NCBI GenBank assembly: GCA_024697545.1
Contig: JAILFN010000048.1
Span: 37,225-101,224 of the forward strand
DNA length: 64,000 nucleotides
Source of the DNA: Ruminococcus sp.
GTDB lineage: Bacteria > Bacillota > Clostridia > Oscillospirales > Ruminococcaceae
Direction: 5' to 3'
Part shown: piece by piece, positions 1 to 8,065 of the stretch
Numbering within the stretch: position 1 is the stretch's first letter
How the letters are laid out: every line of letters begins with the position of its first letter
Program-made: the position numbers and the translations under genes
Notes under the pieces: generated by a model
Database searches by the model: none
Told to the model about the DNA's origin: nothing
Seen by the model: the letters and a program-made list of their open reading frames with translations, nothing else

Positions 1-21
1 AACAGAGGAGGTAACTGAGTA

Positions 22-753
22 ATGAATCTTAATTCACGCGATAAACTGATTTTAATAGTAGTACTTACAATTGCAATCTGGGTCGCAGGTATCATGTTCT
101 TTATCAAGCCCGCGATCGAAGCAGTAAAGCTTGCAAGCCAGACCCTTGACGCTAAGGAGATAGAGCTTGCCGATCTTCAGAAGCAGATCAAGGAAGACGA
201 AGATCTTCCCCAGAGATGCCAGGAAGCTTACGACAAGGTCGTTAAGACCGCTGAGATCTTCTACCCCATGCAGAGACAGCATGAGGCTATGATGGAGGTA
301 CAGGATCTTCTTGATGTAGACAAGAAGACCGAGGAGCAGGACATCCAGAATCAGGATATGTCCATCACTACCGCTTCCTCTGTTAACCTTTCCAGATACG
401 TTTTCTATCCCGCAATGGTAGCTACTACCTTTGACGAGATCATGCCCGAGGACGCTGAAGAGGCAGCACAGATCGACACACTGTCACTCGGCGCATACAA
501 CATGAGCTTTAACTTCAAGGCTAAGAAGGAAGATCTGCTCAAGTTCTTCAACCAGATCCAGGACAGAACTCCCAGAAGCCTTATCATCGACAGCGTTGAT
601 ATCTCTGACGTTGCTGAGAACGAAGAGGACACAGAGTGGGACGGCACCATCAATATGGAGTACATCATGATCCCCGATTTCCCGTCTCCCGATGATGTTG
701 ATAAGCTCTTCCCGAACACGCCTGTTGAGACTGTTGACGCAGTTGCACAGTAA
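22..753 (+). CDS. PilO-like type IV pilus assembly protein
   Basis: A 243-aa protein with one N-terminal membrane segment (about residues 9-29), then a helical stretch (about 30-95) and a mixed alpha/beta C-terminal domain. That is the bitopic architecture of PilO/GspM-type proteins, which link the cytoplasmic PilM ring and the pilus platform. Assignment rests on this architecture plus position directly upstream of pilin-like genes; sequence motifs in PilO are weak. An AGAGGAGGT ribosome binding site at 4-12 supports the ATG at 22, and a TAA at 20-22 overlaps that ATG, suggesting that an upstream gene (probably PilN-like) ends here and is translationally coupled. The acidic C-terminus (residues about 200-240) is rich in Asp/Pro. 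Confidence 0.6.
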   Translation: MNLNSRDKLILIVVLTIAIWVAGIMFFIKPAIEAVKLASQTLDAKEIELADLQKQIKEDEDLPQRCQEAYDKVVKTAEIFYPMQRQHEAMMEVQDLLDVDKKTEEQDIQNQDMSITTASSVNLSRYVFYPAMVATTFDEIMPEDAEEAAQIDTLSLGAYNMSFNFKAKKEDLLKFFNQIQDRTPRSLIIDSVDISDVAENEEDTEWDGTINMEYIMIPDFPSPDDVDKLFPNTPVETVDAVAQ

Positions 754-771
754 AAAAAATAACCATTATAT

Positions 772-801
772 GGTAAGGATGGAGCTCTATCCATTCTTGC
801 C
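772..801 (+). promoter_or_regulatory. hairpin in the pilO to pilX-like intergenic leader
   Basis: A 12-bp stem (772-783 pairing with 790-801, two G-U pairs) with a six-base loop lies in the 148-bp gap between the PilO-like gene and the next gene. It is not followed by a T-run, so it is not a standard terminator. It could be an mRNA stability or attenuation element separating assembly proteins from the pilin-like genes. Function is inference. Confidence 0.35.
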
Positions 802-901
802 ATGTAGTGTTATTTAAAGGTTGATAATTTTAAGGCTTTATTTTAGAGAGGGTAGAGACTTAAAAAAACGATAAGATTTACGAAAGGTGGTTACGGAAAA
901 G

Positions 902-3790
902 ATGAAACGAGTAAACGGCAAAAACCAAAAAGGTACGGTTCTGCTTGCCGTAGTTTGCTTTGGTATGATGTGCGTTACTATGGCAACGATGTGTCTGTGG
1001 CTTGTTAACTATTCTAACGGCGCGACAGCCAGAAACGTAATGCGTACCCAGGCAAAGGTCACTGCTGAAGCTTGTCTTACCGAGTATATCAGTGCATATA
1101 CAGGTACCATAAGCGGCACAGGCAGTACATTAGACGGCAAACCCGCCTATACTTACCTTCAGAACCTCGCAGCGGGCTATACCGAGTCTGCTCCGAGAGT
1201 ATTCAAGGTAAATGACGGCGATGCAAAATTCAAGCAGAACTACGGTGAAGCTGAGATCCGTCTTTATGATGACCCCGCAGGCGGATTCAGAGTTAAGTGC
1301 GTATGTACTGTGGGCAAGGGCGGCTATCTGAAGGCGCAGACCCAGTCGGCAAGCGTTAAGTTCGCTTCCGCACATGCTACTCCCCAGATCACGAGTGATG
1401 CGCTCGAGTGCTCGCAGGGCTTTACCGATACGGGCGGAAGACAGGCAAATATCTCGGGCGATATGCACATTGAGAGAAAGCTTGTCTGGAATCCCGGTTC
1501 GGGCACTTACGAAGAGGGTCCCGATGAGGTATTTACTGTTGGCGTAAATAGCGGTAAGTACAACTCTCACGTTTACAGTGAGTATTCTATCCAGCTCTCC
1601 AACGGCGGTACCTTCACCGACGTATACAACAAGACAGGCACACTGAATTATGAGCCCAACGCGTCCAGCCACAATGGTGATGCCTTCGTTCAGGCTCCCG
1701 TTATCTGGACTGACCAGTATCTGCTGGCTACCGATAACAATGCAGGTGTAGGCACAAAGGTCGGCAAGACCGATGTACATCTGTATAACGAGTGGACTGC
1801 TGACAGAGCAGGCACGTCATACACTCCTTCGCTCCTTGAGAACATGGACGGCTTTATCTATGTAGGTCAGCAGGCACTGTTTATCGGACCTGCGGGTGCT
1901 AACCTCTTCATAGGCTATGGAGATAGTTCGGGCGGAACGATGACCAAGCCGATCGACCTTTACTGCGGCGGCGCATATTTCGGCATGATAAACACCCACG
2001 TTGATTGGAACGGCTCGTTATCGCGCAATCAGCAGTTCGATGCTGCGAAAGGCGTAAAGTTCCCCGCAGGTGTACCACACGTAGAGGGTACAGCGGTAAC
2101 CAATAACGATGGTACTGTCAAGGGTGAAGGCGGTGCAAAGGATTATACAATAAACGGCAGCGTTTATTGCTTTGATAACGGCGCTACAGGCAACACCAAT
2201 GCGGACCAATCGGGCAATCTCGTATGGCTCAGTGAAAATACCGGCAAGACGATCCATATTACGGGCGATCTGTTTGTAGAGCACGATATTTACATGACAA
2301 AAGATAATACCATCAAGGTAGATGGTGAGGTTCATATCGGCGGTAATGTATATGTCGTTACAAAGGGTTATAAGTGGAACTCTGTTAAGAGAGTAATGAA
2401 AGTTGACCCCACTGGCGGAGTGTGTACTCAACACGGTAATTACATGTCTTTAGGTTCAGATCCACACAAATATGTGACCGGCACCACGGTTGGTGGCTAT
2501 ACTCGTTCACCTGCGACTGCCGATCAGCTCAAGAGAGATCAGATCCCTCAGAAGGGTTATCAGGCATCTACAGGTGTTCGTTCTTCGACCAGATCAAGAC
2601 TGAGAAACACCTACGCAAATGCTACTACAAACAAGATCTTTGAGGCTTCCCTCAACCCGAGCCATGTTCATCATGCTTCTGCAAGGGACATCTCCAAGAA
2701 GTATGCAAAGGCTATGGCTACCAGGATGTCCGATCCCGATATGATGTATAAGGACAGCAGCGGCAACGAGCACAAGGTACTGACCAAGCACACAGGCAAC
2801 GGCAGCACCGTATATGAGATCGGCACCAGCTGCTACATGGAACCCTCCGACATCCAGGCACCTGGTGATAGTGCCGATGACGAGACCAAGAACAAGAGAT
2901 ACGTTGTAAAGCTGGTAGATGAGGATATCGTTATCGCACTTCCTATCCAGAACGGCAACAAGGGTTCTCCGCTTATCTTCGTTGACGCTACCGAGCGTAA
3001 AATTGACGCGACCACCAAGGAAGGTCCCTTCGTATACATTATGTATTACTATTCAGGAGGCGGTTCTATCACGAGAAATGACGCTACGGGCAATGTTACT
3101 ATCAACAACTGCCTCTATTTCAGCGATGACTCCGCCATTCCCCTTGGTTATAAGGATGTAACTGTTACTGATGTTTATGATACAGACACTCATTCTTACA
3201 GGGATGTAACAGTCAGAATGGGTAAATCCTCTCAGGACTACAGGACAAACACCTGTCCCGATATCAGGCTGGGACGTACCGACTGCGGCAGAACATGGAT
3301 CTCCGATCTTGACCTGTATACTCCTTATGAGGTATCCGTTGAGATCCACGAGGACACCATAAGCAAGACCTATTTCGTTAATACAGACCTTATCGCTCCG
3401 AACGTTGCAGATGTCAACGACCCCAGCGAGATGGCGGGTTCGAGCGATACCTACGTTGATCCTAACGACGGTACTACAAAGACGAGGATCAGAACTCAGT
3501 TCTATCAGAACGTTATAGTAAATCTCGTTCCCGATGATGTAGATTACTTCTTCCAGGGAACCGACACCAGAGCACAGGGCATTCTTTATGCTCCTGCAAG
3601 CAACGTTACTTTCACAAGCGCACAGATCAAATGGTATGGTCAGGTTAAGTGCAAGACCTTTACAGTACAGGGAGAAGTTTCCAACCCTGTTATCGTAGAT
3701 ATCCCCGCAGGTGCAGGTTCGATACTTGATTACATCAACGTATCCAACTCCTCTGCTACGGGTATCGAGATCCAGTACTATGAGTACTAA
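902..3790 (+). CDS. very large PilX/GspK-like minor pilin or pilus-tip protein
   Basis: A 962-aa protein. The N-terminus is a short basic leader ending in K-G, followed by a hydrophobic helix (TVLLAVVCFGMM...), as in PilX/GspK-type minor pilins. The residue five positions after the putative cleavage Gly is Ala, not the Glu found in most pilins; lack of Glu5 is a known trait of GspK-like tip subunits. The remaining ~900 residues are beta-rich, with Gly/Asn/Thr/Asp-rich stretches and a polymer-like 'adhesin' composition; the middle part (about 430-500) has short beta repeats similar to polymer-forming bactofilin/DUF-type helices, though I cannot name a domain. A GTG at 887 is in frame, but the GAAAGGTGG site at 882-890 fits the ATG at 902 (11-base spacing). 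Followed after 15 bp by the next prepilin gene. Confidence 0.6.
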   Translation: MKRVNGKNQKGTVLLAVVCFGMMCVTMATMCLWLVNYSNGATARNVMRTQAKVTAEACLTEYISAYTGTISGTGSTLDGKPAYTYLQNLAAGYTESAPRVFKVNDGDAKFKQNYGEAEIRLYDDPAGGFRVKCVCTVGKGGYLKAQTQSASVKFASAHATPQITSDALECSQGFTDTGGRQANISGDMHIERKLVWNPGSGTYEEGPDEVFTVGVNSGKYNSHVYSEYSIQLSNGGTFTDVYNKTGTLNYEPNASSHNGDAFVQAPVIWTDQYLLATDNNAGVGTKVGKTDVHLYNEWTADRAGTSYTPSLLENMDGFIYVGQQALFIGPAGANLFIGYGDSSGGTMTKPIDLYCGGAYFGMINTHVDWNGSLSRNQQFDAAKGVKFPAGVPHVEGTAVTNNDGTVKGEGGAKDYTINGSVYCFDNGATGNTNADQSGNLVWLSENTGKTIHITGDLFVEHDIYMTKDNTIKVDGEVHIGGNVYVVTKGYKWNSVKRVMKVDPTGGVCTQHGNYMSLGSDPHKYVTGTTVGGYTRSPATADQLKRDQIPQKGYQASTGVRSSTRSRLRNTYANATTNKIFEASLNPSHVHHASARDISKKYAKAMATRMSDPDMMYKDSSGNEHKVLTKHTGNGSTVYEIGTSCYMEPSDIQAPGDSADDETKNKRYVVKLVDEDIVIALPIQNGNKGSPLIFVDATERKIDATTKEGPFVYIMYYYSGGGSITRNDATGNVTINNCLYFSDDSAIPLGYKDVTVTDVYDTDTHSYRDVTVRMGKSSQDYRTNTCPDIRLGRTDCGRTWISDLDLYTPYEVSVEIHEDTISKTYFVNTDLIAPNVADVNDPSEMAGSSDTYVDPNDGTTKTRIRTQFYQNVIVNLVPDDVDYFFQGTDTRAQGILYAPASNVTFTSAQIKWYGQVKCKTFTVQGEVSNPVIVDIPAGAGSILDYINVSNSSATGIEIQYYEY

Positions 3791-3805
3791 AAGGGGGTGC
3801 GATAA

Positions 3806-4600
3806 ATGAAAATTAAAAAGAATCAGTCAGGTATGACTCTTGTTGAGGTCGTTATCGCACTCGGCGTATTCAGCTTTACATTCCTCGGCGTTACTATGTG
3901 TCTGTCAGCAGCTTTAAAGCTCAACAACAGAAATATGCTGAGAGACCGCGAGCTGAATGCTCAGCAGAAGGTCATCGAGGAGCGTAAGGTCGATGGCGTT
4001 GCTTACCTTAGCGGCAGCACCGACAAGATCGTGTTCGGCAACAGTGCCATCGCTCTTGCAGATAACCAGCGTGCAAACGGCGTCGGAACACGCGATCACG
4101 TCACCTATTATCACGCAGTAAAGACCGCAGCTCAGGGCAATACCTATAACTTCGAGATCAAGAGCCTGACCAGCACACCGCTGGGCAACGCCACTCTTGA
4201 AGCTGCCGACAAGGATGCGGGCATTTATCATCTGCACGTTACAAATCACTATGCAGGCAACGTTGACGTTGTCGTTGAGACAAGCGGCGGACAGTTCTTT
4301 TCGGGAAGTATAGCGAGCGGCTATAAGAATTCCTCTACGATCTTCTCCCGCACGCTCACCCCTGCGGGCGTTACAGCAGTTCCCGGCGGATTACCTTCAG
4401 AGCTTCTGCTAGGATACTACAATCCCCCCGTTCCGCCCGCAACCACCGCACCCGTTCCCGGCACGGTAAAGGTCACCGTTACGCTTGATAACGGGTCGTC
4501 CGTAGTGAAGACTATTGATGGCACTACCTTTAAGCTTACGGGCAAGGTACTCATAGATGTTAATTCATCGGGCGGTGTCAGCAACCCCGCAAGCGAATAA
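3806..4600 (+). CDS. type IV prepilin-like protein (pseudopilin)
   Basis: A 264-aa protein with a class-III prepilin signal: leader MKIKKNQSG, then MTLVEVVIAL with Glu at +5, followed by about 20 hydrophobic residues. Cleavage and N-methylation would be done by the prepilin peptidase encoded at 7060-7923. The ectodomain has a Pro/Thr linker (around residues 210-220) before a short beta-rich C-terminal part. Resembles PilV/GspI-type minor pilins in position and length more than a major pilin. An AAAGGGGGTG ribosome binding site (3789-3798) precedes the ATG. It lies 15 bp after the PilX/GspK-like gene and 17 bp before the next prepilin gene, so the three are one operon. Confidence 0.75.
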   Translation: MKIKKNQSGMTLVEVVIALGVFSFTFLGVTMCLSAALKLNNRNMLRDRELNAQQKVIEERKVDGVAYLSGSTDKIVFGNSAIALADNQRANGVGTRDHVTYYHAVKTAAQGNTYNFEIKSLTSTPLGNATLEAADKDAGIYHLHVTNHYAGNVDVVVETSGGQFFSGSIASGYKNSSTIFSRTLTPAGVTAVPGGLPSELLLGYYNPPVPPATTAPVPGTVKVTVTLDNGSSVVKTIDGTTFKLTGKVLIDVNSSGGVSNPASE

Positions 4601-4617
4601 TGAGGAGGTAATGAGAA

Positions 4618-6954
4618 ATGAAAAGATCTCTTAAAAAAGGTTTTACACTTGTCGAGCTCCTCGTAGTACTGATGTTGATGGGTATCATAACGACCTGTAT
4701 CGCTATGGCGATAAGACCCGTTACTCAGCTTTATGCGGACATTAACTACAAGTATGAAGAAGAAAACGGTGCTATCACCTCATTCGACTTCATCAACGGC
4801 GATCTGAGATATGCGACAAAAGTCGAGATCGTCAGCAGAGATAGCCAGGCGGAAGCATTAGGTTACGCTTCTTCCCGCAGCGGCGACTATAAGAACTTCA
4901 TGCTGTTCAGCAACGATAGCAGACCTAACAGCAATAAGGGTGCAAGAGGTTATGTCAGCTATGGTCTGACCTCAGGCACAGCCGATTGGAAATATGTAGT
5001 TTCCAAAGAATTGCTCGGCGAAAATGATTTCCAGTTCTCTCTCGACAGCTATAATACAGCAGCGGGTGAACAGAGCATGACCATAACGGCGATCGCTCAG
5101 CCCATGAAGATGACAGCTGACGGAGCAGGTTTTCAGCCTTACAACGGCTGGACCAAACCCAGATCCGATATGCGTAAGTGCTACACATATAAGGAAGCTA
5201 TTCAGTTTGTGAATATGAGCCACGCTTCTGCTCTTAATCTGACCGTTAACTTCAACGTTAACCTCACCTCGGATAAGAACATTCTCGTGCTTTATTCCAA
5301 GCCGAAGGATCTGCCTGCTGCTCCCGTTTCTGTCGGACCTACCGGCAGCGCGATCGGACCTCACAACGAAGCGGACAGGAAAAAGAATACAGTTAAATAC
5401 GATGCAGGCGGCGGTGGCGCACCTGCCGGTTCTCCCAAGCTTATAGTTCACTTCTATAACACTGCTAACGACCCTTGGCGTAGTTATAAGCTAGTTAAAG
5501 ATGGCTGTGCATGGAGCAGATCCGACGGCGAGACAAGTGCTGCGGAGGTGATCAATTCAAAGACAGTAGATGTTGAAGTTACTTCGATATCCACCGGTAA
5601 TACATTTAGAGTCAGGACCGATTTCGGCGGCGAAAAGGATATCTTCACTATGAGCGATACCGATTTCGCTGCGCTGACAGCAGATAAGCACGTTTACATC
5701 TGGCATGACGCCGGTACTCCTACTTCTAAGGATGACTTCATTCAGACAGGACCTTACACTCCCCCCGGAGGACTCAGCCCTACAAAGCTTCTGAAGATCC
5801 ATTACATTCCCTGTGACAGCGATCCCGGCGGTATCGGACTGATGATTCGTGACGGTGACACCGTTTCACTTCCTTCTGCCAGCGTATCGTTCAACGGCAC
5901 CGTTCGTGAGGTACCCAACAACGGAAAAGTATTCTGCCAGGATTCGTCCGAAGAGATCTATGCAGAGGTCGAGTTTACTATGGAGCACGCAGCTGTAGTG
6001 ATAGGTACTGCCGAACATGATTGGGATTCGAGTTTCCGCAAGGAGTACTGCACCATAAGCGTAGACTACGAACTTGTAGGCGACGAAATGGAGATATGGC
6101 TCTACGACGGCGAATGGTCGGAGAATAAGGACGACCTTGAACTTCCCGTTGATCTTAACAAGGAGATACTCCTCCACTATATGTGGTCGCCCGGAGGCTC
6201 AACAAAGGGTCTTCTTTTCAAGGATAAGGACGGCGTTCCCCATTCTTCCACTACCAGTGAGGGCGCTATCCCCGACAACCCAAACTCCTGGGATGCCAAC
6301 GTATTCACAAGAAAAGCAGATGGAAGCTTTGATATAACCGTTACTCTGATAAAGAGCGCAGCTGTCGTTGATGTTATCAGACATGATGCCGGTGCGTGGA
6401 GCAGCGGATTCCTTACTCTCAATAGTGAATCCGCCGATGAGTATTGGATCTACAATGATGTTGCTTACGCCAACAAATCGGATGTACCCGGCATGGGCGA
6501 GCTCAACAAGAAGATCAACCTCCACTATGTAGGCGGTTATGCTTACACCGATGGTCTTGTTATCATCGACAACGACAGTCTGAACGAATCCGTCAAGGTC
6601 GGCGATGATCTTGTTGCCGACAATGGTATGTACGATTGGTTCGCAGGCGAATCGGGCGATGTTACCGTAACTCTCGTTTACGCCTCGTCCTCCGCAAAGG
6701 TTGCCTTCAAGTCAACAGGTACCGGTTTCCCCGATGATGAGGCTGTTGTAACTCTTGACAACAACTCTCAGGACGATTACTGGTTCTACTGCGATAAGTG
6801 CTACAACAGCGAGGCTGAAGCCAACGAGGCTAAGGCAGCTGCCGAAGCATCTACCGCTGGTCCCGAGACTACCGAGATGTCTGTTACAAGAAGCGGCATT
6901 TCTGCGGCAGTAAAGGCGTTCTATAAGAGAATGGCTTTTGGCAAGGCAGCTTAA
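4618..6954 (+). CDS. giant PulJ/PilW-like pseudopilin with four tandem modules
   Basis: A 778-aa protein with a textbook prepilin signal (leader MKRSLKKG, mature FTLVELLVVL, Glu at +5), about three times longer than usual minor pilins (200-300 aa). Residues about 1-230 resemble a PulJ/PilW-type pilin domain. From about residue 272 there are four repeats of about 118 aa, starting near 272, 387, 511 and 629. Each opens with a K-x-L/I-x-I/L-H-Y/F strand, passes a 'G-L-x-I-x-D-x-D' segment, and ends in a Y/I-W-x-Y-x-D motif followed by a K-x-D or similar turn. The repeats recall small aromatic-rich carbohydrate-binding modules, but I cannot assign a family. GAGGAGGT at 4603-4610 sets the start. 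The C-terminus is Ala/Glu-rich. Confidence 0.7.
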   Translation: MKRSLKKGFTLVELLVVLMLMGIITTCIAMAIRPVTQLYADINYKYEEENGAITSFDFINGDLRYATKVEIVSRDSQAEALGYASSRSGDYKNFMLFSNDSRPNSNKGARGYVSYGLTSGTADWKYVVSKELLGENDFQFSLDSYNTAAGEQSMTITAIAQPMKMTADGAGFQPYNGWTKPRSDMRKCYTYKEAIQFVNMSHASALNLTVNFNVNLTSDKNILVLYSKPKDLPAAPVSVGPTGSAIGPHNEADRKKNTVKYDAGGGGAPAGSPKLIVHFYNTANDPWRSYKLVKDGCAWSRSDGETSAAEVINSKTVDVEVTSISTGNTFRVRTDFGGEKDIFTMSDTDFAALTADKHVYIWHDAGTPTSKDDFIQTGPYTPPGGLSPTKLLKIHYIPCDSDPGGIGLMIRDGDTVSLPSASVSFNGTVREVPNNGKVFCQDSSEEIYAEVEFTMEHAAVVIGTAEHDWDSSFRKEYCTISVDYELVGDEMEIWLYDGEWSENKDDLELPVDLNKEILLHYMWSPGGSTKGLLFKDKDGVPHSSTTSEGAIPDNPNSWDANVFTRKADGSFDITVTLIKSAAVVDVIRHDAGAWSSGFLTLNSESADEYWIYNDVAYANKSDVPGMGELNKKINLHYVGGYAYTDGLVIIDNDSLNESVKVGDDLVADNGMYDWFAGESGDVTVTLVYASSSAKVAFKSTGTGFPDDEAVVTLDNNSQDDYWFYCDKCYNSEAEANEAKAAAEASTAGPETTEMSVTRSGISAAVKAFYKRMAFGKAA

Positions 6955-6973
6955 AACAGTATCATAATTTCAC

Positions 6974-7038
6974 AAGCGGCGCGAAACAACGCCGCTTGCT
7001 GAAAAAATCCCCCGGGCTGACGGCTCGGAGGATTTTTT
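6974..7038. terminator. double terminator between convergent pilin operon and prepilin peptidase
   Basis: Two stem-loops in tandem. The first is an 8-bp perfect stem (6974-6981 with 6990-6997). The second is flanked by an A-run and a T-run (AAAAAATCC at 7002-7010 pairs with GGATTTTTT at 7030-7038), so it can act in both directions, ending the pilin operon on the plus strand and the peptidase gene on the minus strand. Confidence 0.85.
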
Positions 7039-7059
7039 GAGCAAATTATTTAGAAATGC

Positions 7060-7923
7060 TTAGTAAGGGAATATGGGCTCGAACGGAAGGTTCATTACAG
7101 CGTCTTCGCCGTAAACTATTTCTGCAAGACCCGTGAAATTCATGTACCAGTTCGCAATATCAAAGCCCCAGAGCATGGCAGTAAGGATCCCGATGGAAAG
7201 CCACGGTCCGAATGCGAAAGCCGATTCGCCGTTTATCCGCTTCAGGATGACCCCTGCGACCGCGCCAAGCACGATGCCAAGCAGCAGGGCTACAAGTATG
7301 CGAGAGGTGCCGAGGAAGAATCCCGCACCCGCCATAAGATAAACATCGCCGAGACCCATCGCTTTTCCTTTAGATATAAGGAATATCAGCAGCAGCGGTA
7401 CAGAAGCCGCGAAGAGTCCGATGATATGGCTCTTGAGCGGAACACCGCCCCTGTTGCTGCAAAAGATCATCTCGGGTACTGCGAGTATCGCTATGAAAAC
7501 GCAAACGCCCGTTGAGATAAGCTGTGTGTCCCAGTCCATGAAGAATACCACTATAAGTGCTGAATATACAAGACAGCAGAGGATAGTGTAGAGCATTCTG
7601 CCTGAAACGAGATCCATTTTTAGCGCTATCAGCACCCAGCCCACTGCGTTGAGAAGCTCAACGATGGTGTATCTCGGGGAGATGGGGTCGCCGCAGGCAC
7701 GGCACTTGCCGCGAAGCAGGCACCAGCTGACGATGGGGATAAGGTCGCGCTTTAATATCGGCGTGCCGCATTTCATACAGTGGGAGTTTGATTTTATCAG
7801 CGACTCCTCCTTCGGCAGACGGTATATGCAGACGTTCAAAAAGCTGCCGACCACCGCGCCGAAAAGGAACATGAACACATAAAGTATAGCAACATATATG
7901 TTGTATTGAAGCTCGGGTGTCAA
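7060..7923 (-). CDS. pilD: type IV prepilin peptidase (leader peptidase/N-methyltransferase)
   Basis: A 287-aa polytopic membrane aspartyl protease that removes the leader of type IV prepilins and methylates the new N-terminus. Visible features are the N-terminal GSFLNVCIYRLP segment, two CxxC pairs (HCMKCG and CRACG) that bind zinc in this family, the first catalytic Asp in FFMDWDT (around residue 130) and the second in the GLGDVYL (GxGD) motif (around 192). Seven to eight membrane segments. The start is a TTG: the reverse complement reads AAAGGAGGTG, then TTG at 7923-7921, with no better ATG. It lies opposite to the pilin operon and divergent from pilB. Confidence 0.92.
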   Translation of the reverse strand: MTPELQYNIYVAILYVFMFLFGAVVGSFLNVCIYRLPKEESLIKSNSHCMKCGTPILKRDLIPIVSWCLLRGKCRACGDPISPRYTIVELLNAVGWVLIALKMDLVSGRMLYTILCCLVYSALIVVFFMDWDTQLISTGVCVFIAILAVPEMIFCSNRGGVPLKSHIIGLFAASVPLLLIFLISKGKAMGLGDVYLMAGAGFFLGTSRILVALLLGIVLGAVAGVILKRINGESAFAFGPWLSIGILTAMLWGFDIANWYMNFTGLAEIVYGEDAVMNLPFEPIFPY

Positions 7924-8065
7924 TCGTTACACCTCCTTTATTGTTTGATTTATCAATAGTATATCATATTTTTTACCTAATTTCAATAGTAAATCATTAA
8001 ATTATCGCGGATTTTTGCGTGGGTGTGCGCGAAATAAACAAGCCGCGGGACGGGAGATCTGATAT

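Noticed and set aside
7924..8065. Search for a strong promoter between pilD and pilB
   Set aside because: The 142-bp gap is AT-rich with several TATA-like stretches, but I could not find a -35/-10 pair of good spacing for either strand.
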